From: Temnopleurus reevesii
Lineage: Eukaryota > Echinodermata > Echinoidea > Temnopleuroida > Temnopleuridae
Assembly (NCBI GenBank): GCA_036244855.1
Contig: BQKZ01001749.1
Coordinates: forward strand, 25,039 to 89,038
DNA length: 64,000 bases
Reading direction: 5' to 3'
A model generated the notes under the pieces. That model was not told the DNA's origin. It did not search any database and was given only the letters and a program-made list of their open reading frames with translations. Positions 1-12,700 of this stretch are shown one piece after another; the stretch's first letter is position 1; every line of letters begins with the position of its first letter. The position numbers were made by a program, and so were the translations under genes.

Positions 1-2602
1 ACCTGATTTTTTTTTTTTGGGGGGGGGGGGGTCTGTTTTGTATACGTCAAGTTGTAACTGACAAATTCGCGATCCCCTCCGAAATTATTTTTCACAGTGC
101 TACCATCACTGTGAGCAGCAGGGACAGAGGCCTGGGACAAAGTAAACAACCTCCATTCAACAGCAACCATGGACTGACACGAAAGAAATTTCCATCCTTT
201 TCATTCTGTGGACAAACTTTTAACAAGAGTTGCTCCTGAGAATTTCTTTTGTTATCATCAAGCGATTGTAAAGGTTTGAATGAAGTTGTTCAGTTTGTTA
301 TAATACGTTAATTTCATTCATACGAGAGGAGGGGGGCATCCTTCCGTCAGTCCGTTTTTTCTATGCCGTCTTTTTTAACCCCCTGGAACGCACCTGACCA
401 ACGTTTTTTAACGTCATTAATAATCTGTTGACGAAAGCCGGATCCGCCCCTAAAATCTAAGGGCATGACGTATTAATGGATCACAAAACCATCATCAAAC
501 ACGTCCATTACTTCTCGTTTAGCAAAACATTAGCAAATTAATGAGGGCTTTTAAACCACAGTGGCGGAACCGTGACGGCCATTGAATACGCGTCCCTGAT
601 TTTTGTTCATGTTTTTAACGATAGTATGATAACGAAGAATTTCTAATCGGTATGCAATTACTGGGTTTTCATTCCTTCATATTAAATTGAAGTGCATTTA
701 AAAGATTGGCTATTTTAAAGCGCAATTGATGACCTCTGATCTGCTCATAATAGCTAGACGGAAACAAGTTGTTGCGAGGGAAAATTATAAGTTGGTTTCC
801 CAGCTCCCTCGACCAAAGAGAAATGTCCTTGCTTCTCCACAATGCTTGATCTTGGGGAAAGTATTCGAGGCTCTATATGCACCGCCAATATGGGGGGGGG
901 GGGGTGCTCGGCTTGTTTATTCTGGGGTAATACAGGTTATTTTCTTTCAAAATTATTCTTAAAGGTATGTAGTCGGTTGTACATTGTAGTTGTAGGATGA
1001 CCACAGTCATATCCATCAGACAAAATAATGGGTTGATCAGCCCTCCCTCAATTCGATTAGTCAACAACAGAAAATAAATATTATCATTAAATTGGATAAT
1101 AATTACTTACTGATATCGGATTGACATAATAATGATGAAATGTGATCATTTATTTTGAGTAACCGAGGAGAGTTTACAAACGTATATGAATACTATAAGG
1201 GAGCGATGAAAAAGTTAATATATTAAAAAAAAATGTAATCTTCAATCAGAACTCTCTCAATTTACTGCCAATTTCGAACAATAAAAAAGACATCAGAGTG
1301 TCAGATTATGATGATTTCACAACAACAAAGCGAGTGGGGAAAATCTGCAGTTTTCTAGAATAATTCTTTTTTAGCAAGCCCCTCAAATAATTTACTAGGG
1401 ACAGGCTAATATTCTGTATTTTTCATTTGCAAGTGGTCATCGAATAAAATTAAGTCACAGAACTCAAAATATGTTCCGAGTTTTATAGGTTGAAATATAG
1501 CCTTGAAGAGGAGATCGCCGGAAGCTTTCACAAAGTGACCCATATACTCATCATATCACTGACTCTAATTCGCTTTTTCTTTTCCTCCTCTTTCTCTTCC
1601 TCCTTCCTAATCTTCCTTTTCTTCTTTTATTTTCTTTTTTTCCTACGAGAATGTACTTAATTCACAATAAACACCTTTAATTCAAGAGAATAATATCTTC
1701 CTCAATAAGTGCCTGTCACAACCCTCTTTTCCGATTATTGTTGGCGCACTGATTAGACCGATAAAACGGGTCTATTTCGAGCAGGATTTGCTTCGCTGAG
1801 GCTATCGCCTGGCTACGCATCCTTCCTCATCCTTCCTCATCCATCCTTCCTCTGGAGGGGGCACCACCAAAAGTCAGAAATCGTTAAAAAAAAACCTCCG
1901 AGAGTCAGATTTTTCTTTCTAGGCTATGGTGAGTGGGGTTTGCTGGTTTGTGTCGCCATTTATATTTTTCTGAGCTTTTTCGTTCTTCCGAAAATACCAC
2001 CTTCTTCTTTAGTAGACTTTTTCAATTACTTTTTTTCTCTCATTCTCCATATTTACATACTGTTCAGAGTTCTCTCCCCTTCTTTTATTGCATTTCGTTT
2101 CCCTTCTGTACGTTCTTTTTTCGCTATATACCTTCTTTCCATCTGCCACACCCCTCTCCCTCACGGCCCCACCCTTGTCTACCTCGTGCGTGGCATTTCG
2201 TAGCAGATTGTTGAAATTTTCGCTGCCCGTATTGGTGCAAAATGTCTTCTTGATCAATGATGATGTATTTGAAATCAGATGCCATCTCGTGAAACAAGCC
2301 ACCTTGACAAGACTCGGTATTTCAGGGATTTTTTATTCATCAGTTTTCAGAGGGAATTTTGAAATATTCAGGTAAAAGTCAACACCAGGCTAAACAGCGG
2401 CTTAATACACCTCATCGTTCACGCGGGCAAGACGGAATTCGTTGGTCATCATTCCCGCGCCGCGGACCTATCCGGATGCCGAGGTTAACGTACCTTAAAG
2501 CCTTATACTAGTCGTTCACGTTGTACGTGTATGAATAAGATGATGTCTGATGATGATGATGATGATGATGATGATGACGACGACGACCACCACCACCACC
2601 AC

Positions 2603-2651
<49 letters not shown>

Positions 2652-2837
2652 ATGATGTTGATCGATGCTGCTGCTGCTGATGATGATATTGATGATGATG
2701 ATGATGATGTGATGATGATGATGATGATGATACTGATGATGATGATGATCAGATGATGAAGATAATGATGGTGTCTTGATGGTTGTGATGAGGATGGTGA
2801 TGACGCTCATGTGATGATGGTAATTAATGGTACTGCT

Positions 2838-2871
<34 letters not shown>

Positions 2872-3012
2872 ATGATGCTGCTACTGCTGCTGATGACAGA
2901 TGAGGGTGATGCTGCTGCTGTTGCTGCTGATGCTGATGATGTCTGATGATGATGATAATGATGATGATAATGATGATGATAATGATGGTGGTGGTGATGA
3001 TGGTGATGGTGT

Positions 3013-3045
<33 letters not shown>

Positions 3046-3574
3046 GATGATATGATGCTTCTGATGATGATAATATGAAGATAAAAGGGTTGTCGGTGAC
3101 AATGATGGTAAAGGGCAGGGGCGGGTGGGTCGGGGGAGGAGAGACTTGAATTATGCTGATAAAAATGATTATGGTGGTGGTTGGTTATGATGATGATGAA
3201 GATGGTAAAATCTGATTGTTGTAGTAGTTGATGATTATGCACAGTAAACAATGAATGATGTAATGATTATGATGGTACCTTGGTGGTGGTGATGAGGATG
3301 ATGATGATATCTGATGATGGTGATGATCTTGGGGCGAGGGATGAGAGTGGAGGATGGAGGGGTGAACTTTCCTTGACATTCTGCCCATCATTTAATATTC
3401 CTTCTGTTCACTGGAACCCTGGAATCATGCTGCTATATAAGCCTAATAGCTCAAAATATGGATTTGCATAGATCGTAAATTAATTTCCATACATGAATCA
3501 ATAATTATTCAACAAGATAATTCAATATTGTCTATCTTGCTTGTCCATTTCCATCCTTCTTTTCTTATCTGAAG
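1..3574. other. Upstream region without a supported gene
   Basis: No exon with convincing start, signal peptide or homology is visible before the first module exon. The region is AT-rich, with poly-G runs at about 19-31 and 890-904, a pyrimidine-rich stretch near 1570-1650, and a large trinucleotide microsatellite from 2535. The missing 5' exons of the receptor may lie here unrecognised or upstream of the window. Confidence 0.6.
2535..3330. repeat. GAT/ATG trinucleotide microsatellite, imperfect
   Basis: Long runs of GATGAT with CAC, GCT and GGT variants fill 2535-3070, with further runs at 3185-3330. The long reading frames through it (poly-His/Ser on the minus strand, poly-Met/Asp on the plus strand) are by-products of the repeat. 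Confidence 0.95.
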
Positions 3575-3735
3575 ATACATGCAAGGAATCTGATTTTACC
3601 CCGTTTGATACCGCCTGTGGCACCCAAAGAAGCAATGGAACCTTCATGTCCAGAGGACGAGATTTCATTTTCAACGGGGAGTTCTTCTTCGGCATCCCTG
3701 ACTTGCAAGGAGCGACTACACTCTATATTGACAGG
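3575..3735 (+). CDS. Module 1, exon A
   Basis: 161 bp, intron phases 1 in and 0 out. It encodes about 53 residues with two Cys spaced by PFDTA, an NGT glycosylation site, then RGRDFIFNGEFFFGIP and LYIDR, a pattern shared by every A exon here. The acceptor is TCTGAAG and the donor GTAAGG. This is the most upstream exon of the gene that I can support; it needs a preceding exon ending in phase 1. Confidence 0.85.
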
Positions 3736-6700
3736 GTAAGGCAAATTTAAGGGGAACACCTGGGATTGTTATGTTCTTATTGATTTAGGAAAAAGAAGAT
3801 GAACAAACTGAAAATCTAAGTAAAATCGGAAAATCCAATCTCAAGTTTTGAATCTTCAAATTAACAAAGATATGACGATCACTGCTAGTGATGGGGATCC
3901 GTACGATTGGCAACTTCGACAGAATTTGTGACATCATGTCGGAAACCTCATTCACTTTTTGTATAGAATTTCTAAGAACGGATTGAAGTAAAATTTAGAG
4001 TATTTAGATTTTATTCTTCAAAGATTTGACTATTTTGAAGTTTCATGAATCTTTGCCTTGCCATTGAGAATGATATCAATTGACCATGTCGAAATATCTG
4101 TTTTGAAAAAAGGCAGCCCCCGGCCTTGTAATGTGATAGCAGATGATAACCTGTTCTTAAATATCGAGAAATTTACACTTTTCTGAGTTCATTTTAGAGC
4201 TTGATCCAGTCCAATTAGTAGAGATACGTAACACCTTTCTTATAGGTGCATGTGTATTATCCTTTATGGTTCATTGTCCTTTAGCACTTGTACCCTGTAT
4301 TTATTGGAATGTTTTGACTTATGATGTACATAAATCATCGGTTTGAATACATTCACGTTTGAGATTGATTCTTGTCTTTGTTTTTTTTATGTTAGGTGTT
4401 TCTTGACTGGGGGATGAATCAAATTGAATGGCCATCGACCAAACTGATGGATAGAGGGTATTTCTTGATCACGATATCGTCTGTCAATGACACCAGTTTT
4501 GCAGGTGTTATTTTATCTTCCACAACGGTAGCGCTACGTCTGACAGCAAATGTAAGAACACAGCTGCATTCATTCATGTGTGTTGCTTTTTTATTGCATG
4601 TGTGTTCTTTGTGTACATACCTACTTGCTTAGGTAAGCACTTATTGGTCTCAGGCAGGGGACAGCGAGCGCGGATGTAGGCTACCTTCATAGGCAGCGCA
4701 GACGGACGTGATTCTCAAAGAGCTTTATGAAGCTTTTTGGATTCTTTGATCACCTCCGCTCCTTTAAAAAGAATACCCTGTTAATATCTAAAACCTCCCT
4801 CTTCATTTGCTTCACCTTCTCCTACATTTATCTCACTTCGTACGTTCGCTTCCTTTCAAATTTTCCTCTACATTCGCATCGGTAGAAATTCGTTAAATCC
4901 AGCGAACAATCCCGTCTGTGCATGCGCGGTGTGTCTACCTACTTGCTTACCTGTGAGCTATTCTTCTTACTAGTCTTTTTTATATTTATTTATTATCCTT
5001 TTGCAATAATAGCAGCGACATAGCTCTGCAGTAGTACAGCATAGAGTTTGGAAAATTGTAAAGTTGTTCAGTGACAAAGAAACAAAATCTTGTCAATGAA
5101 ATAAAATTTCATGAATTTTGAAGGAAATAATCCTAATGAAACAATTCTGAATATGGCGTTGAAAATTGTGTAATTACCGGAAGGACCTTTTGATGGTAAT
5201 CAATTCTAATTCCTTATTTTCTCATAGGAAGCGAATGGTGGAGTTGTAAAGAAGCTTCGAGAACCATTCGCAATCAACACCACTGAAGTTAAAAGCATGG
5301 AGATCAGGCTATCTTACGTGAATGACACAGACCCAAGCAGTAGCAGTCCATACAAGGCACCAGATTTACTCAACTATGGCACACTGGATGTTGAATTTGT
5401 CAGGTAAGCCACCTATCCCGATAGGTCCTTGGTTTCATTGGAGTCTGGGGCCACATACTCGTGCAAAATTTGTGTAATTATTTAAGAATAATATTGCAGA
5501 ATATTGATAACTAAGTGTGCATGATCGCTATTATTACAACGAGGCCCAAAAAAATGTTTTTGAAAAAATTGGTCAGAAAAAGTATTTTTTATTGATTTAT
5601 TTTATTTTTGGAACAGACTTCATTCAGAATTAAGACTTAGAATCGAATAAAATATCCTTAAACGTCTGAGAATAATTTTTCATGTTTAATTTCATATATT
5701 TATCTACAGAAATTAATTTTTGTGTTATATTTCTAATGTGTCCTATAATTTTACTGCGATTTCTATTAGTGTAAGTGAAAATAAAAAAAAATTTATTTCA
5801 GTGGGTCGGTCAGACAGATTTGAGATTCCGAGGTCAGATATATCCTTTGGGATGTAATATGTTGGTTGGGAATAGTGGTTTGTACACAAAAGCTCTATGT
5901 AATGATATTTCTCCAATGCCATTATGTGTTTCAGATCTAAAGTAGATGTGAATTCCTCTAGCAATGCATGTGTCAAGGGTTCGGTGACAAAAAAAAATTT
6001 CAATTCATTTCAAAATAATATTATTTTTCTTCAACAACAGAAATAAATCAATGCTGTGCAGTGTAGTAATTTACAATATTAATCAAACAATAGAGTAATT
6101 TGTACATTAGCTATGTAGTTAATTAGTTGATAATTGAGTTAAAAATGGAATGAAAAGGGCGCAGATCCAGAAGCAGAGCTTGTGTTGGATGCGCCGGCAA
6201 ATACAAGAAAGGGAATTTAAGACATACAATACAGAGAGGGAGTATTTAGAGAAGAAAAGAACACTGTAAGATACATTATGAAATTGTTCTTTGGGGAACA
6301 CATCTTTTTACATGTAATGGTAGTCATGGGTTCAATCACTGTATTTTAAAAAAAATGTTGCTCTATTTTTGAAAAAAAATGAGGTTTTGGTATCAAAATG
6401 TTAAGGAAGATGTGACTTTCCTAATAAGCACAGGGATGTCAAATGTTTTTCATCAAGAAACCAAAACTGCCTCCCTAAATTTGATTTTCATGTGCTGAGC
6501 AATGCTGACCACAATCTTATTCTTTATAACGTCCAAAGGAGAGTTATGACTTTGTCTCACTGATCCGTTGATGTGCTGTCATACTTAGGAGAGCTCGCAG
6601 ACCAGTTGGTCAAACCAAGATTCTGCAAGTGTTTTGAGAAGAATGCTGTTGAACCTCTACTCTAAATTTCGCATTAATCAATTTTTTAACATTTCTCTGT

Positions 6701-9700
6701 ACAAAGTGAATGAAGAGTTGTCTGATATGACATCACAGATACCGTTGATGTTGTCGATCGCATGGATCCCATCAGCGTCAGTGATCGGCATATTTCTGTG
6801 AATTTAAAAGTTCATAACTTTTGAATGGATTGTCCGACTTTGCTCAAAATTTTCACAGTTTGTTCATCTTATTTTTTTCATTCAATGAGAACATGACAAT
6901 CCCATGTATTGTTTCCCCTTTAATATATTATTTATTTTCAGGAAAATTAAGGAATACAAATGTGAGTGTAACAAAATATAATTCAAAGAATGGTTTTGTG
7001 GTACCCTAGGGTACCAAAAAGTGCATGAAATGTCTCTGCAAATTTGTTGTTGATGTACAGTGAAGTCTGCCTAAATCGAACCACTCGAGTCGAATATATT
7101 TTTGTAATGGTCCTCGAGAGGTTTTTATCTTGACAGAGTTATCTTGACTTTCTGTTTTTAATCTCACTTTTCATCTATTCCACTTTTCTTTTCTTTTTTT
7201 AGATATGCTGACGCATGCCCCTTAAACCCCTTCCCTTTTGGTGATTCATGCTTAACTTCTGCCCTGCCGTACCTTGACAACAATGCTACATCATGTCAGC
7301 CAATCGAGAGGCTTTTATTTGTAGAATCTCTTTATGGAAGTTGCATAAGTAAGTTCATTTACCTATTTCGTACTTGGTTTTTTTCCATAAACTAAGAATA
7401 ATAATAATGATAATAATATGCAATTTATATGGTGCCAAATTCACTTTTTCAACAAAAAAATGCTTAAGGCCCAGCTATGGTGTAATGTTTCTTATTGGAA
7501 TATTATGTATTGTATTGATGTGTCTACAGTCTTTCAATTGAAGTAGTGATATGTATTATCTCAATATTAGGGAATTTAACCCTTTCGTTCCCATGGTCCT
7601 ATTTCTGCGCCATTAAACACTGTTGAAAAGAGAAAAGGAATTTTATTTTACGGTGAAGTACCTTCTGTTTTTTAATGTAAATATATACTAGCTCTTTCTT
7701 TTTGAAATTTTGGATTGAAATGACAAGGTGCCCTGGCAACAAAAGGGTTAAGTAGAAGATGATGAGCTGTATCCCCTTCTCCTTCTTTTCCTCTTTACAG
7801 CTCCTTGTGAATTGCAATGTCCCGTCAGCCGAGCTTGCTACCTCCCCGATGCTGTATGTGACTCTTATGATGACTGTGGGACTGGATTTGATGAAATGAA
7901 TTGCCCAGGTAAATCTTCTTTAGTCCATACCCCCATATTTTGGGTGTGAGGAAGTGTGCAAGCCTTTGGAGATGTGGGGCTTCTACAGAAACCCAAATTT
8001 TAGAGCTGTCACGAATGAGCTCAACTTTTTCCCAACGAAGAGAAATAACCCAAAGCTTATTTAGCATTTCAAGAATAAAACTTAAAGATTCAAAACAAAG
8101 AAGATCTGACTATTTAGAGAACAGATAGGATTTAGTAACTATCCAAATAGAGGATTCTAACAAAGTACAAGTGTCATACACTCATCACAAGAAGGGAGCA
8201 GAGCGTTGGATGGCACCAACGGGTTAAATAACAGTGCCATTGATTTTGTTATTTATAATCATTAATTATGTAGATAGATAACACACCAGCATTTGGGGTT
8301 GGGGTTACCATTGTTTGAGATATGTTCACACCAATGATTTGCCTCTAAAACGCGTTATTGTATCCCCCGAACAGTGGTTCGGAGAATACTATAGATTTAG
8401 CCTCGTCGTGCCGCTGTGTCCGCCGCCGCGTACGCCGCAGAGATTTCCATGTGAACGCTCTACGGGTCAGAGTTCTTGTCCGATCATTTTCAAATTTGGT
8501 GTGAAGGTGTCTGGTGGATAGAGGATGAAGCCTTTTGTCTTTAGTGTGACTCGAGGCGGAGTCCTGGTTGCCATGGTAAACATTATTTAATAGAAATAAT
8601 TAATATTACCTTGGGAACGCTCTACAGGTCCGAGTACTTGTCCGATTATTTTCGAATTTGGTGGGAAGGTGTCTGGTGGATGGAGAATGAACCCTATTGA
8701 TTTTGTTGTGGGGCGAAGGCCTGGTTGCCATGGTAACCATGATGTAAACAAATAGTCAATATTACCTTGTGAATGCTCTACAGGTCCGAGTACTTGTCCA
8801 ATTATTTTTAAATTTGGTATGAAGGTGCATGAAGGAAAGAGGATGAAGCCTATTGATTTTGGTGTGGTGCGGAGACCTGGTCGCTATGGTAACCATGATG
8901 TAAAGAAATAGTGGTACAACAACATACACCGCCAACCAGGTTCAGTTGACAGTAATAAGACCCACAACAGTGCAATTCTGTTGGTTCGGGGGATACATGT
9001 GCTCGGCTGTGCAACTCGCCGAGCGTGCAATTTCTAGTTTGTAATCTGGATGGTGTTTCACCAAATCGTTCTTAAAGTTACACACGACTTTATGAAAAAC
9101 TGGAGTACGTTAATGAGTCTAATACGCATAAGATTCTCGATCATTCAGCAAAAGAACTGATACCAGTTGTGCGTAAAGTCGCTCTTAAAGTCTCTAGTAA
9201 CTTGGTGAAACACCACCCTGGCTGGCCATAAGAGAGGTGTAGTTACTAAAATCACCTCTCAATCTTCCAATTCAGTTGAAAAATGAGTTGAACAAGGTGG
9301 AAAAGAACCTTGGGTTCGCAGACCCATACCACCCAATTACTAGCGTTTTCATGATAATTCTACAATGGCAATATTGAACAATAAATAGATACTCTTGTTT
9401 GTAGAAAATTATTCCTTTCTATTTTTATTTTTAGTTGAATGCAATGAAGCAGATTATACCCCGTTTGATACCGCCTGTGGCACTGAACGAAGCAATGGAA
9501 CCTTTATGTCCAGAGGACGAGATTTCATTTTCAACGGGGAGTTTTTCTTTGGAATTCCATCCTTGCAAGAAGCGACTACACTCTATATTGACAGGGTAAG
9601 GAAAATGGGATAACATTGCATGTATGATTTTATGCTTCTATGGGCATTGGGTAAGGGAGATATGATATCAATTCAATTCAATTCATTTATTTCACTTTTT

Positions 9701-12700
9701 TATAAAAGGTCAATGTAAAAGATGCACTTCATATCATAGAAACAGCGTAACAAAATAAGAACGTAGGGAATCATAAAAGCCAGGAGGCTTGATGAAAAAG
9801 ATCCCAATGAACTATGTACTATGAAACAGAGGCCCCACAAATTTCTGTGCCTCCACCCATCAAAGTTGGTGCCAGAGGCATTTTTTTATGCCTACACCAT
9901 AANAAGGCCCAGCTATGGTGTAATGTTTCTTATTGGAATATTGTGTATTGTGTTGATGTGTCTACAGTCTTTCACCTTATCGGTACTCATGGCGCTGAAA
10001 GCTTTAAACTAACTATTACCCGGCTCTAGCTGGCAGCCATTACGGCGCTCCGCATTAAAAGGAATTTCTTCCTGCCGTCCCCATTTACCTCACCTGGGTC
10101 GAGTGCAGCACAATATGGATTAATTTCTTGCTGAAGGAAATTGACGCCCTAGGTGGGACTCGAACCTACGACCCTCTTGTTGAAAGTCGAGAGTCAGATC
10201 CACTACACTACGACGCCTCCGTGTTGTATATTATCTCAATATTAGGGAATTTAACCCTTTCGTTCCCATGGTCCTATTTCTGCGCTATTAAACACTGTTG
10301 AAAAGAGGAAATGAATTTTATTTCATGGTGAAGTGTTTTCTAATTTTTAATGCAAATACGGGCTCTTTCTTTTTTTAAGTTTGGATTGAAATCACAAGGT
10401 GCAATTTTCTCAGAAGTGCCTGGCAACGAAAGGGTTAAGTAGAAGATAATGAGCTGTATCCCCTTCCCCTTCTTTTCCTCTTTACAGCTCCTTGTGAATT
10501 GCAATGTCCCGTCAGCCGAGCTTGCTACCTCCCTGATGCTGTCTGTGACTCTTATGATGACTGTGGGACTGGATTCGATGAAATAAATTGCCCAGGTAAG
10601 TCTACTTTAGTCTATTTCCCCATATTCTGGGTGTGAGGAAGTATGCAAGCCTTTGGAGATGTGGAGCTTCTACAGAAACCCAAATTGTAGAGTTGTCACG
10701 AATGAGCTCAACTTTTTCCCAATGAAGAGAAATAACCCAAAGCTAATTTAGCATTTCAAGAGTAGAACTTACAAATTCAAAACAAAGAAGATCCGACCAT
10801 TTACTGAACAGATATGATTTGGTAGTTATCCATATAAGTATTAGTGTCATACATTTATCACAGGAAGGAGGGCCACAGAGCAATGGGCAGCACCCAATGG
10901 GATAAATAAATTTGTTTTTGTAATTCTTTATTGTTAATTATGTATTTTATGAAGGTGCTGAATACCTGCTTAGATAACACACCAGCGCTTGGAGTGAGGG
11001 TACCCATTCAATTCAATTCAATTTGTATTTTTCCATCCAAAAGTTAAAAAAATAAGAAATCAATTTCATGTACAAGGTAAGGTAATATACACAAATAAAA
11101 TTGTATTGGAAGTAAAAAAGAACAGTCTTATGTAATGCTGCTATCAAATGTATATAAAATATGAACCAAGTATCAAGCATAAAAAGCATGTGTATAAAAG
11201 GACAGATGGAAATATTTATATAAATAACAACAAAAGAAAGGAAAATATATAAAAAAAGAACCGTTCTTTGAGATATTTTCACATCAATGAGTAGTCCCTG
11301 AGATAATGATAATAATAATAATAATAATAAATAACATTCATTAGGTGCTTAATACAGATGTTTATAAACACACCAGGCATTATTTGTAATCTTGCTGACT
11401 ATTTATGAGAGGTGTAGTTACTGATGACTGAAATCACCTCTCAATCGTCCAGTTCAGTTGAAAATGAGTTGAACAAGATGGAAATGAACATTGAACATTG
11501 AACAAATACGTTTGTTTATAGAAAATTATTCCTATCAATAACTATTTTTCTTTTAGTCGAATGCAACGAAGCAGATTATACCCCGTTTGATACCGCCTGT
11601 GGCACCCAAAGAAGCAATGGAACCTTCATGTCCAGAGGACGAGATTTCATTTTCAACGGAGAGTTTTTCTTTGGAATTCCATCCTTGCAAGGAGCGACTA
11701 CACTCTATATTGACAGGGTAAGGAAAATGGGATAACATTGCATGTATGATTTTATGCTTCTATGGGCATTGGGTAAGGGGGATATGATATCAATTGAATT
11801 GAATTTATTTATTTCACTTTATTAAAACAGGTCAATGTAAAAAATGCACTTCATATCATAGAAACAGCGTAACAATATAAGAAAGTAGGGAATCATAAAA
11901 GCCAGGAGGCTTGATGAAAAAGATCCCCATGAACTATGTACTATGAAACAGAGGCCCCACAAATTTCTGTGCCTCCACCCATCAAAGTTGGTGCCAGAGG
12001 CATTTTTTTATGCCTACACCATAAGGTGGTGCCAGAGGAATTATTTTTTTGGATTGTTCGTGCGTCCGTCCGAAACTTGTTACCGCGATAAGTTCAGAAC
12101 TGCGGGACGGATTTTGACCAAACTTGGCTCAAGTATATATAAGCATGTGAGGATGATCTTATTAGATTTTGGGTTCAACGAGTCAAACGTCAAAGGTCGC
12201 AGGACAAAAAAACTTGTAAAAAAATCACCCAAAATAACTTGTTACCGGAATTAATTCAGAACTTCTGTACAGATTTTGACCAAACTTTGCTCAAATATGT
12301 ATAAGAATGTTAGGAAGAAGTAATTACATTTTGGGTTCAATGGGTCAAAGGTCAAAGGTCACAGGGCAAAAAAAACCTCGTAAAAATCGCCCTCAATTAT
12401 GTATAAGCATGTGAGGAAGAACTGATGAGATTTTGGGTTCACTGGGTCAACAGTCGCTGCACCCAAAATTTGTAAAATTATTTTGATTTCTGATGGCATG
12501 GAACAAGCCGTACATATCTTTCTGATTGCATGATGGCGGAGGCATAAATTTCGACCATGAGCAGTTGAGGATTCATCATTATAACATCCGCCATTGCCTA
12601 TTGATATGTCATACCTTTAGAATGGGGAGATATGGTCTCATGCACTCAATTAGTTTCTAAGTTATCCTAACTAGTTGACTGTATGTGTACAAACTACAGC

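Noticed and set aside
1933..2375. Hydrophobic frames as a signal-peptide exon of the receptor
   Set aside because: They lie in pyrimidine-rich sequence, lack a convincing ATG and a phase-1 donor, and overlap one another in several frames.
2508..3251. Long minus-strand reading frame rich in His and Ser
   Set aside because: It is the translation of a GAT/ATG microsatellite, with no splice context or non-repetitive sequence.
9975..10221. Possible tRNA gene on the minus strand
   Set aside because: Pol III boxes are present, but the body is a dispersed SINE with variable copies, not a foldable tRNA at a unique site.
9435..10595. A genuine two-exon mini-module (A plus LDLa)
   Set aside because: The N at 9903 and the allelic overlap on both sides explain the missing B, C and D exons better.
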